21,216 bases of DNA from positions 1-21,216 of the forward strand of contig CAYZEZ010000047.1 of NCBI GenBank assembly GCA_964477295.1, written 5' to 3'. This stretch comes from CAYZEZ01 sp964477295. Lineage in GTDB: Bacteria; Bacteroidota; Bacteroidia; Bacteroidales; SM23-62. Positions 7,850 to 15,527 of this stretch are shown in pieces. How positions within the stretch are numbered: position 1 is the stretch's first letter; each line of letters opens with the position of its first letter. The notes beneath the pieces are model-generated. The model saw only the letters and a program-made list of their open reading frames with translations. It was not told where the DNA came from and ran no database searches. The position numbers and the translations under genes were made by a program.

Positions 7850-10800
7850 TTAGTGTGCTATCTTCTTCGTAATCACCCTGTTTCCCTGCCGGACCTTCAA
7901 TATGTAAATCCCATGTTTCGCAAAGCTGAAATCTGTTGAGAAATACATGAAACTGTCGGTTTTTACAACCTGGTATTTATTGATCTCCCGACCGGAAATA
8001 TCCAATATAGCAATTTCAATTGTACCAAATAACTCATTTTCCATATTCATGCGTAATGTATTGCCGACCGGGTTGGGTATTACCTGAATGGAATTATTTA
8101 GCCTGTTATGTTCTGATATGCTTGTGGCAGCGCTAACAGTGAAATCAAGGCTTATCGTATCCAGGCCGTCTGTTGCCATAACGGTAACCGTAGAACTGCC
8201 GCTGAATCCATCCTGTGCTGTTACCCTGGCAATGCTGTCATCCTCAATTTCAACGATCAGGTTAGCATCCTCCGTTTCGGCGGAGAAGACCAGCCGGTCC
8301 TCATCAGGATCCGTAAACACCAGATTCAGGTTCTCTGCAGCTGTATAGGTTATATTATTCTCTGAAATCACCAGGTCATCGATTGATCCTTCAACGACAG
8401 GGGGTTGGTTATCTATCTCCGACATAAGCTCCAGTGTCCCGTAAACGTCGGCATTCTGCCAGTGTTCATTCCAGATCTCCAGGGGTTCGTCCGGGCCTAC
8501 ATCCGTTCCGATGAAATTATCACGCGCAAGCGGAACCTCCAGTGGATCGTCATTGTCGCAATAGGCCATGGCGAAACCAATCTCCTTGCCTTTTCCCAGA
8601 TTTACACGTGAATTTTCAGGTGATCCGTTGTCATAGGTATCATCGTACACTTTCAGGCTGAATTCCCAGGTGAGTGAATTTCCTGTTCTGCGAACAATGA
8701 AATCCTGGAAATGGCTGGCATAATTCGGTATAGAATAATTGGACCATGATATACCGGCAATATCACACACTACCAGCTCATTTACGATACCCCCGTCTTC
8801 AGGTTCATTGATAGACATATGATAGGAAAAGGCATTTTCAGCATTGCTGCCGGCATTATCAAAAATATGCATGCCACCTGATTTATCTTCATCGATAAAG
8901 ATCTCCAGGATATCATAATCGGGATATTTTCCACCAACAGAGGGATTGGAGTTGTAAATATATCCATCAACAAAAATATCATCGGTGGTTTCTACCAGGA
9001 AGCAGAGGACATTTTCAGATTCTGACCAGGCTACCTTATACCGGCCAGAGAAGTCGTTTGCCTCGAGACTGGCGCGGTAAGGCATCCAGACCTGGTCAAT
9101 GTAATACCAGTTCATTTTCTTCCATATATTATCGTCTGCGATCCCATCATAGGTAATCGCTGGTGTGATATTTGCTGCCTCCATGTGAGTTTCACTTGTA
9201 ATATCGACAAGGACCTGATAATGAAGAGTATCTAATCCGTCGAATACATGAATAGTAAGTTCCTCGCTTCCGGTGAAATCATCACCTGTTTTGGCTATTA
9301 TGGCAGTGTCACCCTGCATTGAGGCAATAAGGTGTTCAGTATTTCCAGATGTTACCGAATACGAAAGTTCCTGGTCATCCGGATCGGTAAACATTTCGGT
9401 TACATTGCTATAAAGGATCACCGGCTTGCTGCCTGTGTGCATGATATGCTTACAGGTATCGAATTTTTTTGCAGTGGGCAAACTGTTTTTAAAGGTAACG
9501 ACCAAATTTTCGGGAATGGTCACCAGTTCAATTCCGTATTTCCCACCCAGGTTCCTGGAATATTGCTTGTCGGTGGCATTGTTCCAGTGTTCATGGATCC
9601 CAAGACTGGTTAGCGGATCCCCTGATATGTCCGGTTGATAGGTGATACCTTCCGGCCAGTTTGCAGGATCAGCTGCCTGCTGGAGGTAATCGTCAGCTGC
9701 GGGATAATTGGGAAATGCAAGGCCCGGGTGATTTGCTTCGGTAAATTCTGTCCTGAGGAAATCAAAGCAAACCGATTCCAGCGCCACCTGATCCAGTGAA
9801 ATAAACAGGGAGGATGGCCAGTCGCTGTTAAACGGTTCCATCTTCCATTTAACAGGTTTCATGGTAGCTTCGGGTCCACCCCAGAATCCATCGACCATAT
9901 AGAGCATGGTGTTGCCTCCAAGGTATTTATTCCCCATAATATCTACCTGTACCCTGTACATACCATAATCTGTCCTCATCAGGTCATATGCACCCCCCCA
10001 ATCATTTTTATCAACCCAAACAAGTCCGGGATGAAGATGTGCAGCCGATGAGCGTGAATGCGATCCAAAATGATTCTTGGCTGTCAGCGTGATCCCTGCT
10101 CTTTCATGCCCTTTTAAACATGCCATATTGATCATGTATTGTGCCTGTTCCATTTCAATGTATATCTTGTCAGTTTTGGCATTAGCCATTATTTCTCCAC
10201 CATCAGAATATTGAATTACGGGATCTGAGGTGATCCCTGCAGTTTGTGTTCTGCCCAGAACAGTATATCCGTCCTTATCAAAGTATTTAACGTCGGGGAA
10301 TTCAGCTGCCAGGTATTCGTATGTATGCCTGTATATATGGGCTATCGGGTCGCCAACATAAATGAATTGCTGGAGAACCCCCTTGTCATAAACCAGTTCC
10401 CTTAAGACAGCCAGGATCAGATGGGGAAGTGTTTCGGTCACTCCGTAAAAATTTGCATTATAATTTGTAGGAACCGAAAGATCAGAGGTATTAATATTCC
10501 ATCCTGCGGTGCCCTGGTTGATCTTGATAAAAATCTTTTCACCGGTGGCGTAGTCAAGTTCACCGATACCCTTTTTATCATTATGATATTTGAACAGGGC
10601 AGTCCAGGCTGCCGCTTCTGAATTGGTCCCGGTCAGTTTTTTAATGGAAACAGAGAAGAGGCTGTCGATAACGTCCTGGTCATTATTCTGAGGCATAAAA
10701 TAGCCATCGTCGTCACTGGGATCATCCTTAACTTTCCATGTATTGATACAGTTCTCATTTGTTGCATCTGCATCCCAGGCCCAGATAACCCTGCCCGGAA

Positions 10801-11224
10801 AGATACCCTTACCTTCACCCATCGGATCGTTCGCAACATGGATCGCTGTAGGGATCATAACCCCTGATCTGGCTGTAAACGGATTGTTTCCCAGAAAAAT
10901 AATGGATGAGGCAGTGGCAACCAGGAATGCCAGTGCTGCAGGTGCAAACCTGTATTTTTTCAGGTGCTTTTTAACCAGCCTGAAAGCCAAAGCAGATGAA
11001 AAGATGGATAATATATAAACAATAAATCCCGACATGATCGGTGCGGTGATCCTCATACAGGGGTATGTGGCCCGGCTGGGCTTGGGTATGACACGCACCA
11101 GGAACCATATGGTTGATGCAACACCCATGAGAATGAAACTTACGCGGAAAGGGATCCTTATTCTTTTAAGAAATTGATTTAATTTTTCAAGTTTTTGTGG
11201 ATATTTTTTTCTGATCGGCTTCAT
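7850..11224 (-). CDS. Large DUF362 protein with cadherin-like, CBM9-like and T9SS C-terminal domains
   Basis: This 1124-residue paralog of the adjacent gene is nearly colinear with it to about residue 575; the first 150 residues are more than half identical by eye. It shows the same three hydrophobic segments (about 25-45, 60-84, 94-112), the RVIPKPSRATYPCM motif, and the DUF362 core with TAKNHFGSHSRSS (381-393). Beyond that the chain diverges. A cadherin/dystroglycan-like module (about 580-678; DPDD, then FDGLDTLHYQV) comes first, followed by a CBM9-like/DUF1083 module (about 685-935; TYDGIADDNIWKK, then ILEIFIDEDKSGG). A second cadherin-like module (about 940-1032) precedes the T9SS sorting domain (1045-1124; VIPNPVGN, then GIYILKVRQGN). 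The CBM9-like part suggests carbohydrate or cell-surface binding. A Bacteroidota-type promoter precedes the gene. The biochemical activity is unknown. Confidence 0.86.
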   Translation of the reverse strand: MKPIRKKYPQKLEKLNQFLKRIRIPFRVSFILMGVASTIWFLVRVIPKPSRATYPCMRITAPIMSGFIVYILSIFSSALAFRLVKKHLKKYRFAPAALAFLVATASSIIFLGNNPFTARSGVMIPTAIHVANDPMGEGKGIFPGRVIWAWDADATNENCINTWKVKDDPSDDDGYFMPQNNDQDVIDSLFSVSIKKLTGTNSEAAAWTALFKYHNDKKGIGELDYATGEKIFIKINQGTAGWNINTSDLSVPTNYNANFYGVTETLPHLILAVLRELVYDKGVLQQFIYVGDPIAHIYRHTYEYLAAEFPDVKYFDKDGYTVLGRTQTAGITSDPVIQYSDGGEIMANAKTDKIYIEMEQAQYMINMACLKGHERAGITLTAKNHFGSHSRSSAAHLHPGLVWVDKNDWGGAYDLMRTDYGMYRVQVDIMGNKYLGGNTMLYMVDGFWGGPEATMKPVKWKMEPFNSDWPSSLFISLDQVALESVCFDFLRTEFTEANHPGLAFPNYPAADDYLQQAADPANWPEGITYQPDISGDPLTSLGIHEHWNNATDKQYSRNLGGKYGIELVTIPENLVVTFKNSLPTAKKFDTCKHIMHTGSKPVILYSNVTEMFTDPDDQELSYSVTSGNTEHLIASMQGDTAIIAKTGDDFTGSEELTIHVFDGLDTLHYQVLVDITSETHMEAANITPAITYDGIADDNIWKKMNWYYIDQVWMPYRASLEANDFSGRYKVAWSESENVLCFLVETTDDIFVDGYIYNSNPSVGGKYPDYDILEIFIDEDKSGGMHIFDNAGSNAENAFSYHMSINEPEDGGIVNELVVCDIAGISWSNYSIPNYASHFQDFIVRRTGNSLTWEFSLKVYDDTYDNGSPENSRVNLGKGKEIGFAMAYCDNDDPLEVPLARDNFIGTDVGPDEPLEIWNEHWQNADVYGTLELMSEIDNQPPVVEGSIDDLVISENNITYTAAENLNLVFTDPDEDRLVFSAETEDANLIVEIEDDSIARVTAQDGFSGSSTVTVMATDGLDTISLDFTVSAATSISEHNRLNNSIQVIPNPVGNTLRMNMENELFGTIEIAILDISGREINKYQVVKTDSFMYFSTDFSFAKHGIYILKVRQGNRVITKKIAH

Positions 11225-11251
11225 GATTAAGGAATTTTTTTTTCACGGCAC

Positions 11252-11284
11252 TAAAATTATCATTTTATATTGATAATAGACAAA
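11252..11284 (-). promoter_or_regulatory. Predicted Bacteroidota promoter for the DUF362 gene pair
   Basis: On the minus strand, TTTG (11284-11281) is followed after 21 bases by TAATTTTA (11259-11252). This matches the Bacteroidota sigma-ABfr consensus TTTG / TAnnTTTG at all but the last base of the -7 element. Transcription would start near 11245, about 20 bases before the ATG at 11224. I found no equally good match before the other operons. Confidence 0.5.
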
Positions 11285-11341
11285 TTGCAGGGCTGAATGG
11301 GATTAATTTATACCGATGCTAAACAGATGGGATGTTTTGTT

Positions 11342-11440
11342 CAATTGCCGTCGCTTTCAACCGGCGGATTACAATTGGGCTAAAACCCCTTAATCTTTTA
11401 GGGTTTCGCTAAATCCGTCGGTTGAAGTTGAAAGCAGTTG
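11342..11440. repeat. Long imperfect palindrome (REP-like) in an intergenic gap
   Basis: The left arm 11342-11388 and right arm 11401-11440 are imperfect inverted copies. Shared blocks include CTTTCAACCGGCGGATT against AATCCGTCGGTTGAAG, and the inner AAACCC against GGGTTT around a short AT-rich loop. The element fills most of the gap 11225-11442, downstream of the GH2 gene and upstream of the DUF362 promoter. It may act as a terminator or transcript stabiliser for the GH2 mRNA, though no T-tract follows. No coding potential is seen in the gap. Confidence 0.6.
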
Positions 11441-11442
11441 TT

Positions 11443-13629
11443 CTATCCCTCATCAAGTAAAAGAAGATATTTGGAATTGTATTCAGGGTTACCTGCAACC
11501 TTCAGTTCAATCTTTATCCATTTCCCGGTGACGCCTGGTAATGGATAATCAATCGCCGGTCCTCTCAGGTTTTGATTTGCCGGTACTTCAGGATAATCCC
11601 ATTGTCCAGCCAGATCGCCGTTAATCCGGCATTCCATAATACCTGCAGGGAGTGATTCAAGTGTACTGTTTATCAGGATCAGGTCCAGTGATACATCTTC
11701 ACTGCTTTTCCATAAAAATTTTGGAATTCTTGCACTGGCAAGGACCGGGCGGCAAGCCTTCCGGATGGCATCAAAACTTGGTTTGGGTGTGTCGGGATAT
11801 TGAATAATACTATTACCGGCGGCGATAGGCCAGGGTTCATTGAAACACCAGTTCAGTGCCATGCTGCAATGGGGCCATTGTTGCCGGGCATGCTCGTAAA
11901 TTGACTGATAACCAATTGCCTGCAGTTGCTGGCTCCACTCAACCAGTTGTTCCAGACTTTTTGCTTTTCCATAATATTTCTCAATTATTCCCGGGCATAA
12001 CCATGTATCTCCAACCCATGCATTGAATGCATGATGGGCATTCCATGCTACAGTCGGTTCCGGCGGGAACAACTCCTCACCAGGTATAATGGTCCTGAGT
12101 ATTTCCACATCTGAGAGCGAAGGCATGCCAAATTCCGTATAGGCAGTAGCAGCACTTCTATTCATCAATTGAAACACATCTTCATCAGCATTTTCGTCGT
12201 AAAATATATAATGTCCGTGAGCGACTCCCATCACGGGAGATGTTGGGATGAAAGGGATCTCGGGACTAAACTCAAGACAGATGGCATTGAGCCACCTGAC
12301 AGGAAGGGATTGATCATCCATGCCCGACCAGGAATTAAAAAGCTCGTTTCCTCCCGACCAGATGGCCATACAGGGATGGTTATGCAGCCTTTTTACGATA
12401 CTGGTCGCTTCCTGCCTTAAGGTTTTCAGGTAATCCATATCATCAGGATAATTATTACATGCCAGGGGAAACTCCTGCCAGGCCATAATCCCTAATTCAT
12501 CGCATAATTCATAAAAACAATCCTTATTGATGATGCCGCCTCCCCAGACACGCAGCATGTTGAAATTTATCCTTTTGGCCTGTTCAAGCAATTCGGTGTA
12601 CCTGTAAATCGTAACAGATCCCGGAAAAACGTCCGGATTGACCCAGTTGGTGCCTTTGGAAAATATTTTCTTATTGTTTATTTCAATTGTGAAGGGGGGA
12701 TTATTTCTTGTTTTAGGAAATACCTCTCCGGGAGACTGCGCTCCCTCATTCTCAACCAGCCTGATCTTCCGGAAGCCACATTTCCATGTTTTCTGGTCTG
12801 TTATGTCATCATGCTCATCCAGCAGGTCGAGCCTGAAATCATAAAGATCAGGAGTGCCATACTCATAGGGCCACCAAAGGTTTATGTCTGATAGCCTCAC
12901 AGAGTGGGCAAATTCATGATTTTCAACGGTGATTTCGTCCATACCAACTTCATCCTTTCCGAAATATAAGCTAATCCTTATTTTGCCCGCACCTTTACTA
13001 ACCTTCCCATGGAAAGCTATTTCAACATTTTTCAGATTCTCGTCAAGCTGATAACTGAACTCAGCTTTTTCAAAATGCTCCGGATTCCTGATCTCGAGGA
13101 ATGTCTCATCCCAAATACCGGAAGGAACAAGCCTGGGATGCCAGTCCCATCCATAACTAACGGCCGGTTTGAAACTGCGGTTGGCCTGGTTCTTATCCTG
13201 TTTGTCATGATTTGACTTGGGAATTGGAAAGATGGTAATTTGAAGCTCGTTGGTGGGATCCAGGTGAGGAGTAAGGTTCAGTTCAACGCGGGAGAACATT
13301 CCTTCCTGTGCGTGAATGATCGTACCGTTTATTCTAATAAAAAACTGATAATCAATGCCATAGCTAATAAAAAACAATTGCTTGTCCCCCCGCAGATCAG
13401 GTTTCTTAAAGCTTGTTCTATAGGTCCAGTAAACATCCTCCATCCAAAGAAATTGCTTATAACCATCGGCAAAAGACCAATTTTGTTTTTCCAGGGAAGG
13501 CACCATGTCGGCCTGTACGGCACCGGGTACAATAGCGGCATGCCATGTTTCAGGAAGCCGGTTTTTCTCTTTATGGGATCCTACTTCCCAGTTAAGCTCG
13601 ATTTTCCGACTGAAGAAATTCTTGTTCAT
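11443..13629 (-). CDS. GH2 family beta-mannosidase-like glycoside hydrolase
   Basis: The 728-residue enzyme has no signal peptide, so it is probably cytoplasmic and acts on imported oligosaccharides. The jelly-roll N-terminal domain (about 1-180; YWTYRTSF, then SYGWDWHPRLVPSGIWD) is followed by an Ig-like domain (about 185-300) and a TIM barrel starting near 310. The barrel contains MLRVWGGGI (358-366) and the acid/base motif WSGGNEL with Glu429. The likely nucleophile is Glu499 in AYTEFGMPS. The WGGGI and YGWDWHPR patterns point to beta-mannosidase among GH2 activities rather than beta-galactosidase, but related exo-glycosidase activities are possible. At 728 residues it is shorter than many mannosidases of about 850, mainly at the C-terminus. 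Its ATG overlaps the stop of the Mut7-C gene by 4 bp (ATGA), implying coupled translation. Confidence 0.87.
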   Translation of the reverse strand: MNKNFFSRKIELNWEVGSHKEKNRLPETWHAAIVPGAVQADMVPSLEKQNWSFADGYKQFLWMEDVYWTYRTSFKKPDLRGDKQLFFISYGIDYQFFIRINGTIIHAQEGMFSRVELNLTPHLDPTNELQITIFPIPKSNHDKQDKNQANRSFKPAVSYGWDWHPRLVPSGIWDETFLEIRNPEHFEKAEFSYQLDENLKNVEIAFHGKVSKGAGKIRISLYFGKDEVGMDEITVENHEFAHSVRLSDINLWWPYEYGTPDLYDFRLDLLDEHDDITDQKTWKCGFRKIRLVENEGAQSPGEVFPKTRNNPPFTIEINNKKIFSKGTNWVNPDVFPGSVTIYRYTELLEQAKRINFNMLRVWGGGIINKDCFYELCDELGIMAWQEFPLACNNYPDDMDYLKTLRQEATSIVKRLHNHPCMAIWSGGNELFNSWSGMDDQSLPVRWLNAICLEFSPEIPFIPTSPVMGVAHGHYIFYDENADEDVFQLMNRSAATAYTEFGMPSLSDVEILRTIIPGEELFPPEPTVAWNAHHAFNAWVGDTWLCPGIIEKYYGKAKSLEQLVEWSQQLQAIGYQSIYEHARQQWPHCSMALNWCFNEPWPIAAGNSIIQYPDTPKPSFDAIRKACRPVLASARIPKFLWKSSEDVSLDLILINSTLESLPAGIMECRINGDLAGQWDYPEVPANQNLRGPAIDYPLPGVTGKWIKIELKVAGNPEYNSKYLLLLDEG

Positions 13630-14384
13630 GCTTTCTCTTCGTGTTGATATGAAAGGATTTCCGAAATAAAATCATTTATTTTCGTAAAATGGCTCCCCTT
13701 CCAGTAAATTTTTTTACAGCCGGTGCAGCGAAAGAATTCATCATAGTATTTCCGTGTGCCCGGCTGCAATTGCTCCAAAACTTTCTCTCTGGCAACTTTT
13801 TCAATTACTCCGTTACATTCTGAGCATCTTTTAAAAGGCTCTATCTGGCTGTAAAGATCGAACCTTTCAACAACTTCAATTGTCTGTTGCCTTGGATAAA
13901 TATTCCTGATCCAATACCCCAGCCTGACCTCGTTCCTTTTCAGGATCCCGACATCGCGGGTCAGAATGATCCTGTGCTCGGCATTTGAAATTTTTACTAT
14001 CTCCGCATCCTCATAGTCATTCTTGTAAAGTGTATCGAACCCGAGCAGCCTGAGATAATTCTTTAACCTCCCTAAATGGACATCAAGGATAAAGGCAGTT
14101 TTCCTCAGCGATTTATCGCGGAGCTTACTAACAGACGAAATATCAAAGGATTCAAAAACAGGATAAACGGATATTTTATCTTCATGCTGCACCAGGTAAC
14201 CAAAATCAACAGGTTTACCGTTGACCAGCACCAGGTCGACTTCAATATGCGGAACTCCATGTGATTCAATGATATCCTTAACGGTTTGTCTCCCTTTGTA
14301 TGCCACGCTAAGTTGCTGTCTCTTTTTATCGCCAGGAAGAAAATCGTTCAGTTCTTCATAAAACCTGAGGGTGACCGATTTCAT
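13626..14384 (-). CDS. Mut7-C RNase-domain protein with N-terminal ubiquitin-like domain
   Basis: In this 252-residue soluble protein, residues 1-80 form the beta-grasp domain known as Mut7-C ubiquitin (LRFYEELNDFLP, then LVLVNGKPVDFGYLVQHEDKI). Residues about 96-245 are the Mut7-C domain, a PIN-fold RNase candidate. It shows FILDVHLGRLKNYLRLLGFDTLY (98-120) and ILTRDVGIL (140-148), giving acidic candidates Asp101 and Asp144. A zinc ribbon follows with Cys187-x2-Cys190 and Cys220-x2-Cys223. The family is named for the C-terminus of the MUT-7 exonuclease and its bacterial role is little characterised. The gene ends inside the start codon of the GH2 gene, so the two are co-translated, although no shared pathway is obvious. 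Upstream is a 217-bp palindrome-rich gap. Confidence 0.88.
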   Translation of the reverse strand: MKSVTLRFYEELNDFLPGDKKRQQLSVAYKGRQTVKDIIESHGVPHIEVDLVLVNGKPVDFGYLVQHEDKISVYPVFESFDISSVSKLRDKSLRKTAFILDVHLGRLKNYLRLLGFDTLYKNDYEDAEIVKISNAEHRIILTRDVGILKRNEVRLGYWIRNIYPRQQTIEVVERFDLYSQIEPFKRCSECNGVIEKVAREKVLEQLQPGTRKYYDEFFRCTGCKKIYWKGSHFTKINDFISEILSYQHEEKA

Positions 14385-14601
14385 AATTTGTTGTCATCCT
14401 GAAGCACAGAACTCTCAGAAACTGGGATTCATAATATAATTGACATCTAGTCATCCCGATCCTTAGTACTCCCCCCCGAGTGCTCGGGGGGGCACGGCGG
14501 GACAGAATGACCATATTACGAAATGATGTCATTTGCAACTGGATTCAGGATCTTGTGTTTTATTTAATGAGATCCCGGATCAAGTCCGGGATGACAATAG
14601 A
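14385..14601. repeat. Palindrome-rich intergenic mosaic with strong hairpins
   Basis: This gap separates the four-gene operon from the Mut7-C gene and shows no credible gene. It holds a 10-bp perfect stem CCCCCCCGAG / CTCGGGGGGG at 14471-14492 and an 8-bp stem ATCCCGGA / TCCGGGAT around TCAAG at 14572-14592. GTCATCC-like words face GATGAC-like words across the gap (near 14391, 14450, 14505 and 14590), as in the dispersed GTCATCCCG-type repeats of many bacterial genomes. The hairpin nearest 14602 follows the esterase stop on the minus strand and could end that operon, although no long T-tract follows. Confidence 0.6.
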
Positions 14602-15501
14602 CTACCTGTGAAAACTTTCCCCGATAAACGTTAAACCTTCCGGCAAACCGGTCCTCCAGTATTCCCATTGGTGGCCCCCGTCACGTACCCTGAATTCATG
14701 AGGGATCCCCTTCTTCTTCAGCAAAAGATGGAGCGCGGTATTCCCCGAGGTCAGCCAGTCGTCGTCGCCACAGTCGATATAGTACCTGACCTCTTTAAGA
14801 GATTCAACAGGTGTGGATTCAACAAGACTCAAGACACTGTTTTGATGATAATGGTCGGTAAGTCTTTGTTCCCCTTCAACATTAAGTTCAAAGATAGTTT
14901 TAAACAGACTGTTGTACAAGTCAACCGGCATTCCAATGATTTCTTCGTCGGTCATCACAGCAGCGCTGAATGCCGCACAGGCTGAAAAAACATCCGGATG
15001 TTTAATAGAGTATAGCAACGAACCATGTCCCCCCATAGACAGTCCCGACACCCCCCTGAACTGTTTCTCCGGCCGTGTGCGGTATTGTCCATCAATAAAA
15101 GGGATGAATTCTTCGAAGAACATGTCTTCGTACCTGAACTCATCTTTATAATCGTTCATGTAAAAGGTAATTTTTGCATCGGGCATCACAATGATCATGG
15201 GAGGGATTGTCCCCTCTGTTATGCCTTTGTCTGCAATCCTATTGGCTTCTCCGAATTGTATCCAGCCGGTTTCATTATCGGTATATCCGTGCAGCAGGTA
15301 AACAACCGGGTATCTTCTTTCGGAAGCAGTATAATCGGGTGGGAGGTAAATGGAATATTTTACATCTTCGCCCAGGATCTTCGAGGTCATGGCCAGACTT
15401 TCAATGACCTTGCCATTTTGCACCACATGGTAACCATCGTGCTGTGCAATAACATTCACGAACAAAATAATGCCGGGAATAGAGAATAATAATTTTTTCA
15501 T
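14602..15501 (-). CDS. Secreted CE1/EstD-type esterase
   Basis: The 299-residue protein has a signal peptide (residues 1-19, core LLFSIPGIILFVNVIA) and an alpha/beta hydrolase fold of the putative-esterase family (PF00756). That family includes feruloyl and acetyl-xylan esterases and S-formylglutathione hydrolases. YPVVYLLHGYTDNETGW (64-80) carries the oxyanion region. Ser155 in GLSMGGHGS is the nucleophile, an Asp among 246-248 (DCGDDDW) is the likely acid, and His277 in DGGHQWEYW completes the triad. All three are present. It is the last gene of the operon, 26 bp after the probable glycosidase gene. With a deacetylase and a GH28-like protein in the same operon, removal of acetyl or feruloyl groups from a polysaccharide is the natural reading; the acyl group itself cannot be assigned. 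Confidence 0.87.
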   Translation of the reverse strand: MKKLLFSIPGIILFVNVIAQHDGYHVVQNGKVIESLAMTSKILGEDVKYSIYLPPDYTASERRYPVVYLLHGYTDNETGWIQFGEANRIADKGITEGTIPPMIIVMPDAKITFYMNDYKDEFRYEDMFFEEFIPFIDGQYRTRPEKQFRGVSGLSMGGHGSLLYSIKHPDVFSACAAFSAAVMTDEEIIGMPVDLYNSLFKTIFELNVEGEQRLTDHYHQNSVLSLVESTPVESLKEVRYYIDCGDDDWLTSGNTALHLLLKKKGIPHEFRVRDGGHQWEYWRTGLPEGLTFIGESFHR

Positions 15502-15527
15502 ATAATTTATTTTTCGGGATGAGTAAA

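Noticed and set aside
13240..13647. A 135-codon plus-strand open frame
   Set aside because: It is antisense to the start of the GH2 gene and shows no protein-like features; the GH2 frame carries clear family motifs.
14356..14538. A 60-codon minus-strand frame across the Mut7-C upstream gap
   Set aside because: It runs through palindromic repeats and overlaps the Mut7-C start; no domain or start context supports it.
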